A stretch of DNA of 58,073 nucleotides, from contig NZ_JAGKJI010000042.1 of assembly GCF_020329485.1 (NCBI RefSeq), forward strand, positions 1 to 58,073, given 5' to 3'. A model generated the notes under the pieces. The model was not told where the DNA came from. It was given only the letters and a program-made list of their open reading frames with translations, and ran no database searches. A program made the translations under genes and the position numbers. The stretch is from Bradyrhizobium cenepequi (GTDB taxonomy: Bacteria > Pseudomonadota > Alphaproteobacteria > Rhizobiales > Xanthobacteraceae). Numbering within the stretch: the first letter of the stretch is position 1; every line of letters starts with the position of its first letter. Positions 25,858 through 35,534 of this stretch are shown here, piece by piece.

Positions 25858-26871
25858 ATGGCCAAGCCAATCGAATGGGCAGCCACGCGCCTTCGCGCCA
25901 CGCGTGAGCTTACTCCTGACGTCCGTCTCTTCGAGATCGAGCCGGACCGCGCATTCGTCACCGCAACGCCCGGCAGTCACATCGACGTCGTTGTGCCCAT
26001 TGACGGCCGGCCGCAGCTTCGCAGCTATTCGCTGATAGGACCTTGTCCGGACGGACTCTATCGCATCGCCGTCAAGCGGCTCGCGTCCAGCCGGGGCGGG
26101 TCTATCGGCATGTGGCGCCTCAAGGCGGGCGAACGGCTTACGATCTCCGCGCCGAGCAACAGCTTCGAATTGAGCTACGGCCGGCCGGAATATCTGCTGC
26201 TCGCCGGCGGCATCGGCATCACGCCGATCTACACGATGGCACTAGCGCTGAAGCAAGCGGGCGCGAATTTTCGCCTGCTCTATGCCGCGCGCAGCCGCGG
26301 CGACCTGGCGCTCGCAGACGAGCTAGCCCGTCATATCGGCGAACGGCTTCAGCTCTTCGTCGGCGAAGAGGGACAGCGCATCGACATCGCCGGCGAGATC
26401 GCCCAACTCGATCGGCGCGGCGAGCTCTATGTGTGTGGCCCGTTCGGCATGTTGGAGGCGACCAGGCGCTTGTGGTACGATGCAGGCAGGCCCGTGGCGC
26501 ACCTCCGCTACGAGACGTTTAGCAATGCTGGCAACTTTGCGGACGCGTCGTTCAAGATTAGGATTCCCCGGCTGGGTCTCGAAGTCGACGTCCCCGCCAA
26601 CCGCTCCATGCTGGAGGCGCTTGAAGATGCGGGCGTCGACATGATCTTCGGTTGCCGACGCGGGGAATGTGGCCTGTGCGTCCTGCCGATCCTGGAGGCG
26701 TCGGCCCCGGTTGATCATCGCGACGTGTTCTTCAGCAGCGAGGAGCAGGCGACGAACGGGAAGCTGTGCACCTGCGTGTCGCGCGCGGCCAGCGGTTGCA
26801 TTACCGTCGATACGCCCGATCGAATGCCGACCCAGCGTCATTCCCCGACGTCCCTATCGTGCAGGGCTTGA
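25858..26871 (+). CDS. vanB: Vanillate O-demethylase-type reductase subunit
   Basis: The protein has 337 residues from ATG 25858, preceded by GGAAGG. Domains in order are a flavin domain with RSYSLIGP, an NAD domain (LLAGGIGITPIYTMAL and YVCGPFGMLEA), and a C-terminal plant-type 2Fe-2S ferredoxin (CRRGECGLC plus a distal cysteine). It passes electrons from NADH to the Rieske subunit encoded 10 bases upstream. No other pathway genes follow; downstream lies a ruined regulator. Confidence 0.87.
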   Translation: MAKPIEWAATRLRATRELTPDVRLFEIEPDRAFVTATPGSHIDVVVPIDGRPQLRSYSLIGPCPDGLYRIAVKRLASSRGGSIGMWRLKAGERLTISAPSNSFELSYGRPEYLLLAGGIGITPIYTMALALKQAGANFRLLYAARSRGDLALADELARHIGERLQLFVGEEGQRIDIAGEIAQLDRRGELYVCGPFGMLEATRRLWYDAGRPVAHLRYETFSNAGNFADASFKIRIPRLGLEVDVPANRSMLEALEDAGVDMIFGCRRGECGLCVLPILEASAPVDHRDVFFSSEEQATNGKLCTCVSRAASGCITVDTPDRMPTQRHSPTSLSCRA

Positions 26872-27000
26872 GCAACGTGTACGTCATGCTGTGGACCGGC
26901 GTAGCCACGGTGAGTTCGCGGCCGAGCTCGACCACCTTGCCATCGAGCCAGGGCCGCTCCAGCTGGTTGACGCGCTCGAGGTCGAGCGCCATCGATGCGG
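26862..27000 (-). pseudogene. Ketopantoate reductase (PanE/ApbA) C-terminal fragment
   Basis: The minus strand encodes MALDLERVNQLERPWLDGKV, then VELGRELTVATPVHSMTYTL. This is the conserved C-terminal helix pair of 2-dehydropantoate 2-reductases, which reads E-x-L-N-G-x-V and TPVNxxLxxL in the family. Only about 45 residues remain. Confidence 0.6.
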
Positions 27001-27479
27001 CGAGAGGTGCTCCGCGAGGTTCTTGGCAGATACCGCCTTGCCTCCTTCCAACGCACGGCGACGCCCGCGGAGGCCAACAGGCGGGCTACGTCGGAAACCA
27101 ATGCCTTCTCCACCTCGCAGAAAAACGGGACTGATGAGTGCTGCCGTGGTCGCGATCAGTTCGCCGAGGTGCTCGACACCGACTGCATTGCCGTAGGGCC
27201 TCAAAGGCGCCGAGCACGCGCTCTTCGAGATTGGATCTTTCGCGAGCGAGAGCCGCCCTTGCCCGGGGCGCGCATCGCCTCCAGGGTGTACGTGACCATG
27301 GCCCTGAATAGGGTTTCCTTGGTCTGGAAGTGGAGGTACAGGCGGTGGCGCGAAATCACTATCGCCTGGGCCACGTCGTCCATTGACGTTTTCTTGAAGC
27401 CATAGCGTAGGAAGACGCTGGTCGCCGCCTTGAGGATTGCGACGTGCCGCGCCGCTCCGGTGTCGCTAGTCGCGCTCAT
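26995..27479 (-). pseudogene. TetR-family regulator broken by frameshifts
   Basis: The N-terminal DNA-binding domain is intact (AILKAATSVFLRYGFKKTSM, then DDVAQAIVISRHRLYLHFQT). The frame then shifts near 27250, and the ligand domain continues in other frames (YGNAVGVEHLGELIATTAAL, VSDVARLLASAGVAVRW, VSAKNLAEHL). The start ATG 27479 is inferred from the MSATS segment. It may once have controlled the neighbouring vanAB genes, but this is only positional. Confidence 0.72.
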
Positions 27480-28151
27480 GCCGGCACGACAGTCGAGGTC
27501 GGGCCCGGCAGATCGCCGCACCGTCGGAACGCGGGCGTTCGGTGGGACTCGTCACCAGTGGCGTCGTAATCGGATTTCTCGCTGCCCGTTTCGTATCTGG
27601 AGTGATTGCCGACTTTGGTGCTGGAGGTCGGTCTATCTTGCTTCCGCGGTGCCAATGTTCACGATGAGCGCGTTGCTCATGCGGCTCCTTCCACGCCAAG
27701 CCGTGACACAGGCCTCTGAGAGCTATGAAACGGTGCTTCGCTCTATCCCGCCTTGTTTCTACGTGGGCCGCTCCTGCGGGCACGAGCCGTCCTGGCGCTC
27801 ATGGTTTTCGCGAGCGTCAGCACGCTTTTGACCTCAATGGTGCTGCCGTTGAGCGCGGCACCTCTGTTTCTGTCGCACACAGAGATCGGCCTGTTCGGTT
27901 GACCTCGGTCGCTTTGACGTTCATGAGCCCTCCCTTGCAATCGTCTGTCACGCTGCAGATGAAATCCTCTGGCTAGCTCTCGTGTGCATACGATCAGATT
28001 TACCGTGATTTCCGCATCCGAAAGCGAATGTCTTGAGCGTCCGCGCCGGCTTATCCACTGTCAGTTTAATTTGCTGAAATGCTGGTAAAGCGCCCGGAGA
28101 TGAAGCGAATCAGCGGGCCACGTCGCGACGGTTCTGATACCACTTCCGGAA
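27480..28151. other. Gap without a recognisable gene
   Basis: The minus strand near 27681 begins MSNALIVNIGTAEA, which looks like the first residues of a lost gene, but the homology stops at once. The rest shows no motif on either strand. Confidence 0.35.
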
Positions 28152-28484
28152 TCAGTACTTCGCCAGCCGATGCGTGCGGCAATTAAACGGGCCATCCGAG
28201 CCGGCGCCCTTTATGGTGGCGTTGTAGAACTTGCCCGACGCCGACGCCTCGAAGGTCGCCGCCGGCATCTCGCAATAGTGGTGATACACTGAGTCCAGCT
28301 GCACGATCATGAGCTGCAGGTTCTTGTCGTAGCAGGCGCGACCGATGAAGCTGCTGCGCGTGATGTCGGTGCACGCGAAGGGGGGCCGGTCGAGCTTACC
28401 ATAATACTTGACGTCAATTGCCTCTGCCGCGGCCCAGTTGGCGCTAGCAGCGATGACGCCAATGACGGAGACGAAGCGCAACAC
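28152..28484 (-). CDS. Small exported KTSC-domain protein
   Basis: The protein has 110 residues. An N-terminal signal peptide (about 1-20, FVSVIGVIAASANWAAA) precedes a mature domain with IDVKYYGKLDRPPFACTDIT, the RACYDKNLQLMIVQLDSVYH block and GKFYNATIKG. This is the KTSC fold, seen alone in many rhizobial proteins; the function is unknown. Four cysteines (Cys-DIT, AC-YDK, YC-EM, NC-RTH) suit a disulfide-bonded periplasmic protein. No operon partner is visible. Confidence 0.7.
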   Translation of the reverse strand: MLRFVSVIGVIAASANWAAAEAIDVKYYGKLDRPPFACTDITRSSFIGRACYDKNLQLMIVQLDSVYHHYCEMPAATFEASASGKFYNATIKGAGSDGPFNCRTHRLAKY

Positions 28485-28770
28485 AAGAACCTCCGAGCCC
28501 CTGCGGGCATACCGCCATTTTGGCGCAAGAACGCGAGGGTTGTCGTCTCGGTCTTAGGAGACAACTATCATGCCCCAAAATCTCTATGCGGATGGGTGTC
28601 ACAGGACAAGCAGCAATGCACCAACTACAGATACGACTTGATGCTAACGGCGTTGCCGCTCCGGCACAGCGTGCGCCTTGGCAGTGCAGCGAGATTGTTG
28701 CTTTTTTCTCGATGCCGCGGCCAATGCGGACCTATCAAAGCAACCATTTTCATCCAGACCCTCAGTTACA

Positions 28771-29109
28771 ATGACCTACAGGTTCACCAGTCCGGATATG
28801 ACGGCTGACGAACGCTACAGTCTGTATGAGAGCTGGCTGCTCTCGAAGGGCTTTCAGGAGCTTGCCCGCGGCGTTCACGAGACGCTTGAGCAGGCACTGA
28901 TATTCAGCGAAATGCTGAAATATCAACCGGCGCAGACCACTTGGGGCGATTTTCAGAAACACGTCCAACAGCTTGAGCATCGAGCAGGACGCCTCCCCTT
29001 TCCAGCACTTCTCGCAGAAGTTAACGGCAGGAATTCCGCGAAAGTCTCTTTTCGGGAGATCAGTCGTACATTGAAATTCTCCCGAACTGTTGTGTCGTAC
29101 CGCGAATAG
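28771..29109 (+). CDS. Hypothetical protein of 112 residues
   Basis: The frame from ATG 28771 begins MTYRFTSPDMTADERYSLYE and ends RTVVSYRE. It is acidic to neutral and mostly helical in appearance (LLSKGFQELARGVHETLEQA). I recognise no family. No clear ribosome-binding site precedes the ATG, and codons 28678-28770 are also open, so the start is uncertain. Confidence 0.4.
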   Translation: MTYRFTSPDMTADERYSLYESWLLSKGFQELARGVHETLEQALIFSEMLKYQPAQTTWGDFQKHVQQLEHRAGRLPFPALLAEVNGRNSAKVSFREISRTLKFSRTVVSYRE

Positions 29110-29429
29110 CTCAACGCTCATTTCATTGCGCGGTTGTGAGGAGACGTAGAGCAAGAGACGAACCAATTCGAAGGAGCGCTCACCCGATCAATCTGCGGGA
29201 ATTGCGTGCAGCATGCGCTTCGTGTCAGACGTCAGACGGGCTTTGTTTCAATACCTATCGCGTGTTGTTGCGAAGACGACGTCCCTCACTAAAAAGGGCC
29301 CAAGCGATGCGCATCGCTTCCGCTGGCCCCGATCCTGCACACCAGAAGCGCGTGGAAGCGGCGCTAGCAAACGTCAGCCAGTCGGCGTTCGTTGCAAGCT
29401 GGTGTCGCGCGTTGTGCTCGTGAGGTGAT

Positions 29430-31139
29430 ATGCGATCAAAACTTCTTCTTTGTGGTGCCGCAACAGCTGCGCTCCTTGCAAGCGGTGCTGCCAGTTCGGC
29501 AGATCTCGGACCGGCCGTAAAGGTCCCGCCGGCATTGTGGAGCTGGACCGGAGGGTATATCGGCGGGCATGTCGGCGGGGGCTACGGCCGGACATCGTTC
29601 AGTAATCCCTACGGTCCGTCAATTTACGGCGACGTTGCCGATACGCCTGTGTTCATGGCCGGAGGCCAGATCGGCTACAATTGGCAGAAGGAGAGCTGGG
29701 TTCTTGGCGTCGAATTGGATGCCAGTGGCGCCGTCTCGGACGGTACGAACAGCTGTCTTGCCGTCTCCGGGATTGTCGTGGGCGCAAACTGCAAGGCAGG
29801 TCCAAACGTCTTTTTCACCGGGACTGGCCGCTTGGGTTATGCGTTTGGCCCGCAGGGCCACACCCTGGTTTATCTCAAGGGGGGCGTGGCTTGGCAACAC
29901 AATCGCGGCGATGTCGTCAATAACAACGAGTTCTCTGGCGAGACGCCACAGGGCGCAACTCATTTCGACTATGGTCGTGTAGGTGGCACAATTGGCGCGG
30001 GCGTTGAGCAAGCGCTCACGCCGGCCTGGTCCGTCAAACTCGAGTATGGCTATCTGATGTTCGGCGGGCCAAGTGTGGCAACCCCTCCAACGGTGCAATA
30101 TCCGCCGCCTGCAATTATTCCGGCAAACACAACCAGCCTGTCCAGCAGCTATCATGTCGGCAAGGTTGGTCTGAACTACCATTTTGACGCCGACCCACGG
30201 GCGCCGGCATGGTCCGATACACCACTATACGCGACAAGGCCAACCTTCAGCGCGCCGCCGATTGCCTTCACTCGGGGTTGGTCGCTGGAAAGCGGCACGC
30301 GGGTCTGGCTGAGCCGAGGAAGATTTCAGTGGGACAATGCAAGCGATCGAGATCCAACCGATCTCTTGTCAAGACTCACTTATCGCAAGCTGGATGGGAT
30401 TTCCGGTGAGTTGTTCGAACGGGTTGACAGCCCCTGGGGGATCTTCCTGAAAGGCAATATCGGATTCGGGCGCTTCAACAACGGAAAGATGAATGATGAA
30501 GATTGGGGCCTGCCCCCGCCTTACCCTCCCGTCGGATATTCCAACATGATATCGGGCCAGGCGAACGGAAAGTTCATGTACTACACGGCTGATGCCGGCT
30601 ACGATTTCTTGCGCGGCAGCACCTATAAGGTCGCTGGGTTTGTCGGCTGGACCTATTACGGCCAGAAATCTGACTCGACAGGATGCGCGCAGATCGCCTC
30701 CCCCGACTTTCCATGCCTTGTGCCGGGCGATAGAAGGGTTATCGGCAGCCAAGATACCGATTGGAATGCGCTGCGCATCGGCCTCAACGCTGAGACCATG
30801 TTGCTCGACCGTTGGCGCGTGAGCGCCGATGTTGCTTACCTGCCTTGGACCGATTTCCAGGGTCGCGACAACCATCTCCTGCGCCCTGACACGACCTTCG
30901 CCGATCAGCGCGGCAGTGGTGGCGGCGGTGTGCAGGTAGAAGGAGTCCTGTCCTACTTCATCACTGACAATTTCAGCGTCGGTGTCGGGGGTCGCTATTG
31001 GGCAATGTGGACTCCAAGATACAGCAAGGCAACCTGCACCGGCTGCGATGGGGCGGGCATCATTACTGAACCTAGCCCTGGGAAGTACAGCATGGAACGA
31101 TGGGGCACGTTCCTGCAGGCGTCCTACAAGTTTGACTGA
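29430..31139 (+). CDS. Two-barrel outer membrane protein, Omp25/Omp31-like N-terminal half
   Basis: The protein has 569 residues. A signal peptide (LLLCGAATAALLASGAASSA) is followed by WSWTGGYIGGHVGGGYGRT, which is typical of Omp25/Omp31 barrels. That barrel ends near residue 256 with VGKVGLNYHF, a classical barrel terminus. A second barrel of about 290 residues follows (SLESGTRVWLSRGRFQWDN onward) and ends ASYKFD with a terminal aromatic pattern. Single Omp25-type proteins have about 200-260 residues, so this is a tandem fusion. GAGGTG precedes the ATG. The second half resembles omptin/porin-like barrels only loosely. Confidence 0.75.
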   Translation: MRSKLLLCGAATAALLASGAASSADLGPAVKVPPALWSWTGGYIGGHVGGGYGRTSFSNPYGPSIYGDVADTPVFMAGGQIGYNWQKESWVLGVELDASGAVSDGTNSCLAVSGIVVGANCKAGPNVFFTGTGRLGYAFGPQGHTLVYLKGGVAWQHNRGDVVNNNEFSGETPQGATHFDYGRVGGTIGAGVEQALTPAWSVKLEYGYLMFGGPSVATPPTVQYPPPAIIPANTTSLSSSYHVGKVGLNYHFDADPRAPAWSDTPLYATRPTFSAPPIAFTRGWSLESGTRVWLSRGRFQWDNASDRDPTDLLSRLTYRKLDGISGELFERVDSPWGIFLKGNIGFGRFNNGKMNDEDWGLPPPYPPVGYSNMISGQANGKFMYYTADAGYDFLRGSTYKVAGFVGWTYYGQKSDSTGCAQIASPDFPCLVPGDRRVIGSQDTDWNALRIGLNAETMLLDRWRVSADVAYLPWTDFQGRDNHLLRPDTTFADQRGSGGGGVQVEGVLSYFITDNFSVGVGGRYWAMWTPRYSKATCTGCDGAGIITEPSPGKYSMERWGTFLQASYKFD

Positions 31140-31968
31140 AGCTGCTCGCTCCTCGCCGAGCCTAGCTCTGGGCACGCCAGACGGACATTGCCACGCAGAT
31201 TGATTCTCACGATCGACGCTTGACCATTGGTAATTGGAAGCTTCGGGAGGCCGCGACTACACAATCACGCAAGCTTGGGTCCCGTGGCTAGACTCAGGCT
31301 CGCGTCGGGAAACAATGCTGCAAGCTTTTCGATCGTTCAGGGTCGAAAGCTTGCAACGGTTTACGAAGGTGGAGGTCAGGCGCCGCGGGAGCCGTGCACT
31401 GTCATGTCAAGACGATCTTCGATGTCAGAGCGGCCGAGCTTGAGACGTCCGCGCTCGTCCAGCGCATCAACAATCCCCAAGGGCCAGCCATCCTCAGGAA
31501 CAACTTGCGCGTCGGCCAATGCCTATCGGCGATGCTGTGGAAAAGCCGGTCGGCTGAACTGTCACTATGCCAGTGGCCTACCGTGCTATTGAAGCCGAAA
31601 TCGACGCAGTCGGCCGGAGAGGCTGCCGTAAATCCAATGCCGAGCCCGCGAGTTGCGGCTGCGCTTCCATCAACCGCCGGAGCATTTGCAGCTGGCGTAA
31701 AGGTGATCGGTGCGGTTGTGTCCTTCCCAGGGGAGCACCAGGGCAGGTGTAGGCGAGGGCGGCTCGCCTGCTCCCGTTGAGCCCACGCCAGATCGGCTAC
31801 GCGGCATGGAGCGCCTGTGACGGCGATTGTCGGAGTTACGACACGCTGTCGACCCCGCGACACGTGCCAGACGGAAATGGAAGACAAATCAGCATCGGCT
31901 TGTTTGGTACGCGCCTTGAAAGGAAGGAGCCGTCCCGCCGTATGATGCCCCAAAGAGGTGATCTTGCA
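31140..31968. other. Gap without a recognisable gene
   Basis: The 0.8 kb has overlapping open frames on both strands, a property of GC-rich DNA, but no motif that I can assign. The longest one, on the minus strand (31402-32373), overlaps the methyltransferase and is a shadow. Confidence 0.4.
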
Positions 31969-32661
31969 ATGAGCGCTCCGAATTTGACGAAACTGGCCAA
32001 TACCTTCGGAACTGACAAGGGCGATGAGGTTGCCGACGCCCATGGCTACACGAGCATTTACTCGTTTCTGTTCGAGGAATTCCGCCACGAACCTTTCACG
32101 ATGGTCGAGATTGGACTGCAGCACGGCTCTCTCGATCCCGATGCACTGCCCACTCGCAAGGTCAACGACATCCCGTCGATCAAGATGTGGCTTGAGTTCT
32201 TTCCCAAAGCCGACATCATCGGCTGCGACATTGCTGATTTCAGCACCTTCAAGATGGACCGCTTTCGTTTCGAGCGCCTGGACATGGGCGATGCGGCAGC
32301 CCTGGAGCGCCTTGCGAGCTCGCTCCCGCCCGTCAAGATCATCATCGATGACGCCTCGCACGCCGCTTACCACCAGCAGCTTGCGTTAGCGAAGCTTTTT
32401 CCCATCGTCCAGCCAGGCGGCTTTTACTTCATCGAGGATCTGCACGTCTCGCACCCCGTTGCCGCAAGATTACCCTCCTGCAATCCGACCGAGGCAGTGG
32501 TTGAGAAGTTCAAGCAGACGCGTCAGCTCGACATTCCCTTCCTGCCCGGGATCGAGCGCAGAAACCTCGAGACCTCAATCCGAAAGATGTTCATCCATCG
32601 CAACGATAGGGGCTACGTAACCAGCTGGACCATGAAAATGGTCGGCTTCGAAAAGTATTAA
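31969..32661 (+). CDS. Class I SAM-dependent methyltransferase, MycE/cephalosporin-hydroxylase-like
   Basis: The protein has 230 residues from ATG 31969, chosen because GAGGTG lies just upstream; ATG 31942 is possible. It shows FTMVEIGLQHG (SAM-binding glycine-rich loop), IPSIKMWLEFFPKADIIGCD, IIIDDASHAAYHQQLAL and PGGFYFIEDL. The opening ANTFGTDKG and HGYTSIYSFLFEEF is typical of sugar O-methyltransferases and related enzymes encoded near polysaccharide or antibiotic genes. No partner gene is present here, so the substrate is unknown. Confidence 0.7.
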   Translation: MSAPNLTKLANTFGTDKGDEVADAHGYTSIYSFLFEEFRHEPFTMVEIGLQHGSLDPDALPTRKVNDIPSIKMWLEFFPKADIIGCDIADFSTFKMDRFRFERLDMGDAAALERLASSLPPVKIIIDDASHAAYHQQLALAKLFPIVQPGGFYFIEDLHVSHPVAARLPSCNPTEAVVEKFKQTRQLDIPFLPGIERRNLETSIRKMFIHRNDRGYVTSWTMKMVGFEKY

Positions 32662-33044
32662 AGCACCAACCGCCGATCATCCGCCATGCAGATGGTCTGC
32701 TCCAAGCAAGAAACCTTCCACTCTTTCGTCCCGTCCCACCAGATTTTCAGAAGGCGAGAACGTATGATCATATCGTCTGGAGCACCGGCGTCGTGCAGCA
32801 CGTCATCCGCAGCATGGGACTGAGAGATTTTGCCTTCCCCGAGCTGCGGCCGCTGCTTACTGAGGAGCCGCTCGCTGGCTCCATATATCATCGGGTGCTG
32901 GGGAGCGCGGAGATGGCGATGGCCGCCGAAAACAAGGTCCGAAGCGTGATACGTCCGGTGTGGATCCGCAGACCGCGTACTTGCAGTGCGGCAAGTTTTA
33001 GCGCGCGCAAGATCCAGCCTTCCAGCGTGGCGCGCGCCCTTGCT
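32662..33044. other. Gap without a recognisable gene
   Basis: A plus-strand open stretch (GLRDFAFPELRPLLTEEPLA) is protein-like but not assignable. No signals stand out. Confidence 0.35.
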
Positions 33045-33470
33045 TCAGATGATCGCCATGTCGGCCTCTTTGCCGACTTCCAGCGAGGCAGCCATCTGGC
33101 GCAGCGCCCATTCGAGATCTTCGACGTGCTCCGGTACGCCGATCGAGATCCTCGGCGCTGAGATCAAGGAGGGCTCGACCAGGAGAGCGGAGGGAGGGGT
33201 GGTGATGACACCACGCTGCAAGGCGCGGGCTGCTACGCGCTGTGCGGCGTCGCTTGGCAGGTCCAGCCAGACATGGAAGCTCGCGGGACGGTCTGGACGG
33301 ATGTGCGGACGGAGGATTTGGGAGGCGAGCTTCACGCGCTTCCTCGCCTCCTGCACCAGAGACTGCTTCACGCGAGCGGCCGTTCCGGTTCTGATCCATT
33401 CCGAGACGATCAAAGATGAGATTGGGGACGCCATCCAGCAGGTCGCATGCATGGCTTGATGAATCTGCGC
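33045..33470 (-). pseudogene. MocR/GntR-type PLP regulator, C-terminal fragment cut by IS630
   Basis: The minus strand encodes HQAMHATCWMASPISSLIVS, VQEARKRVKLASQIL, PASFHVWLDLP and QRGVITTPPSALLVEPSLIS, ending in ISIGVPEHVEDLEWALRQMA. This is the C-terminal aminotransferase-like domain of MocR regulators. The frame continues into the IS630 element starting at 33473, which replaced the upstream part. The DNA-binding domain and PLP lysine are lost. Confidence 0.75.
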
Positions 33471-33472
33471 TA

Positions 33473-34590
33473 GCACCCACTTTTCTTGGATCGTGAGTCG
33501 TGATTCAAGATATGGATGATACCCGAAGCAAGAGAAGTCCACCTTTCGCGGAAAGATCGCAAGGTGCTTGAGGCGTGTTGTCGCTCGCCGGTGACGTTGC
33601 AGCGCGATTTGAAGCGGGCGCAGATAGTTTTGTTGGCGGCGGACGGTCGCAGCACGCGGTCGATCGCCAAGGAAGTTGGGGTCCAGCCGCGGATTGTCAG
33701 CCTTTGGCGGCATCGCTATGCCGATCATGGGCTTGAAGGGCTGAAGGACAAGCCGCGGCCTGGCAAGCAGCCGATTTATACGAAGACGACCGACAAGCGG
33801 ATTCTGAAGCTGCTGGACAAGCCGCCCCCGCAAGGGTTTGCGCGCTGGACCGGCCCTCTGCTGGCCGAGGCGCTGGGCGATGTTGACGTCCAATATGTCT
33901 GGCGGTTCCTGCGCAGCCACAAGATTGACCTGGCGGCTCGCAAGTCCTGGTGCGAGAGCAACGACCCGAACTTTACGGCCAAAGCCGCCGATGTTGTCGG
34001 CCTCTACGTCGCCCCGCCCGCGAAGGCCATTGTGCTATGCGTGGACGAGAAGCCCTCGATCCAGGCTTTGGAGCGAGCGCAGGGCTATCTGAAACTGCCC
34101 AATGGCCGCGCCTTGACCGGCCAGAGCCACGACTACAAGCGGCATGGCACCACAACACTGTTTGCGGCACTCGAAGTCGCCACCGGGAAGATCATCGCAG
34201 CTCATTCAAAACGGCGTCGCCGCGTCGAGTTTCTCGACTTCATGAACAGCGTCACCGCGGCCTTTCCGGGCCGAAAGCTTCACGTCATCCTCGACAATCT
34301 CAACACCCACAAGAAAAACGAACATTGGCTCAAGGCCCGCCCCAACGTGCAGTTTCATTTCACGCCGACAAGTGCGTCCTGGCTCAATCAGGTCGAGGTA
34401 TGGTTTTCGATCTTGCAGGGGCAGTCGCTTAGCGGCACCTCCTTCACAAGCCTCAAGCAGCTTCAGGACCACATCGATGCCTACGTCAACGCGTACGACG
34501 ACAAAGCCCAGCCCTTCGTCTGGACCAAGAAAAAGGTCCGTCAACGCCGATTCAAAGACCGCCGTATCACTCAGCTCCGATTCCGGGTAC
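33473..34590 (+). mobile_element. IS630-family insertion sequence with TA duplication
   Basis: An IS630 transposase fills this 1.1 kb. The left edge (TA then GCACCC) and right edge (GGGTAC then TA) are inverted and flanked by TA, the target that IS630/mariner elements duplicate. The match between the ends is short, so the exact limits are tentative. The element lies between a MocR remnant and an mddA-like remnant. Confidence 0.65.
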
Positions 34591-34757
34591 TAGGCAGGCG
34601 CACATCACCCTTTGGTGTAATAGCAGTTCTCTCGGCGACGCACCTTTCACGAGAGGCTCTATGCCACGCGGGACATACAAAACGCCGACAACGGCACTGG
34701 CCCCAGGAGACAGAAGATGGCAGCATAGATGTAAGCGGTCATCACGGCCGCAACTAA
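33516..34757 (+). CDS. IS630-family transposase with an aberrant C-terminal extension
   Basis: The frame has 413 codons. It has an N-terminal helix-turn-helix (STRSIAKEVGVQPRIVSLWR), and the DDE core is visible in VLCVDEKPSIQAL, LHVILDNLNTHK and TPTSASWLNQVEVWFSILQG. Family proteins usually end ITQLRDSGY at a stop built from the TA junction. Here the frame slips near 34580, so the true end SDSGY lies in another frame and translation runs 55 codons beyond the element into neighbouring DNA. The catalytic core is intact, so activity may persist. Confidence 0.82.
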   Translation: MIPEAREVHLSRKDRKVLEACCRSPVTLQRDLKRAQIVLLAADGRSTRSIAKEVGVQPRIVSLWRHRYADHGLEGLKDKPRPGKQPIYTKTTDKRILKLLDKPPPQGFARWTGPLLAEALGDVDVQYVWRFLRSHKIDLAARKSWCESNDPNFTAKAADVVGLYVAPPAKAIVLCVDEKPSIQALERAQGYLKLPNGRALTGQSHDYKRHGTTTLFAALEVATGKIIAAHSKRRRRVEFLDFMNSVTAAFPGRKLHVILDNLNTHKKNEHWLKARPNVQFHFTPTSASWLNQVEVWFSILQGQSLSGTSFTSLKQLQDHIDAYVNAYDDKAQPFVWTKKKVRQRRFKDRRITQLRFRVLGRRTSPFGVIAVLSATHLSREALCHAGHTKRRQRHWPQETEDGSIDVSGHHGRN

Positions 34758-35287
34758 CAGATACCCGATCGTGGTGTCGTGCGCGGCTCAGAACGCAATG
34801 ATAGAGCCGAGATAAAGGGCGTATCGCACAAATTTCTAGTACAGCCCGGGGATTGCGCTGCCGTATATCGCGTCCGGCAAGGTTAGCCAGCGCAGCTGTC
34901 ACCGCCCCGTAGCTTCCTCGGGCTGCCAGATAATTCCTGGCGTCGGGTGCAAATTCGCAGCGTGAGGCAGCGGCTCGGAGCGCACAGGTATTTCGTTCAA
35001 TGTAGTTCGGCACATATTGTGTCCAGCAATCTTTGAAGCGCTTGCGCGCCATGACGTTGTGTTGCATGGCAAACAGAACCATCCGGCCCCTCTACAGCAA
35101 GCGCTTCGATACACGTGTGCGGGCCCGCGTCGATCGTATTCGGCACGACGAGGCCACTTGCGAAACCGACAGCGCATAGAATTGTGATGAAGAAAGCGAT
35201 GTCCGCGGCTGATCTGTAGAGAAAATTGACGATCCTTGAAAATCGAGTCCCGGACGATTCCTGGCTAATGGGGCGGGTTTGGGTCAT
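34600..35287 (-). pseudogene. MddA/NnrU-like methyltransferase broken by frameshifts and IS630
   Basis: The minus strand starts MTQTRPISQESSGTRFSRIV, then FLYRSAADIAFFITILCAVG and SGLVVPNTIDAGP. In the next frame it gives MVLFAMQHNVMARKRFKDCW and TQYVPNYIERNTC; a third frame has LYWKFVRYALYLGSIIAF. This series is that of the membrane methyltransferase group that includes methanethiol S-methyltransferase (MddA). At least two frameshifts, a central deletion and a lost C-terminus make it a pseudogene. Confidence 0.72.
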
Positions 35288-35534
35288 GATTGACTCCGCT
35301 AAGCCACTGCCTCGCGCAGTGGGGCGCTAAAGAATACCGAACTCGGGCGCTCAAAGCCTTGAAGAGACACTTGGCTTGTCGCTAACAGGATAATGCGTTT
35401 ATCTTGAGGAGGGAATCGTCCGGAAGCTACTTAACACGGCGCAGGGCCTCTCCATCCTGGTAGCTAAATAGAACTCGACTGTCGTGCTACGCTTTCCGAT
35501 CATGCTGTCGTTCTTGTGACCCCCGGATAAGGCC

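Noticed and set aside
26884..27204. Minus-strand frame as an independent gene
   Set aside because: Its segments are pieces of the ligand domain of the broken TetR gene and of a PanE fragment in mixed frames.
31402..32373. A 323-codon minus-strand open frame
   Set aside because: It overlaps the methyltransferase, which has clear SAM-binding motifs, and itself shows no domain.
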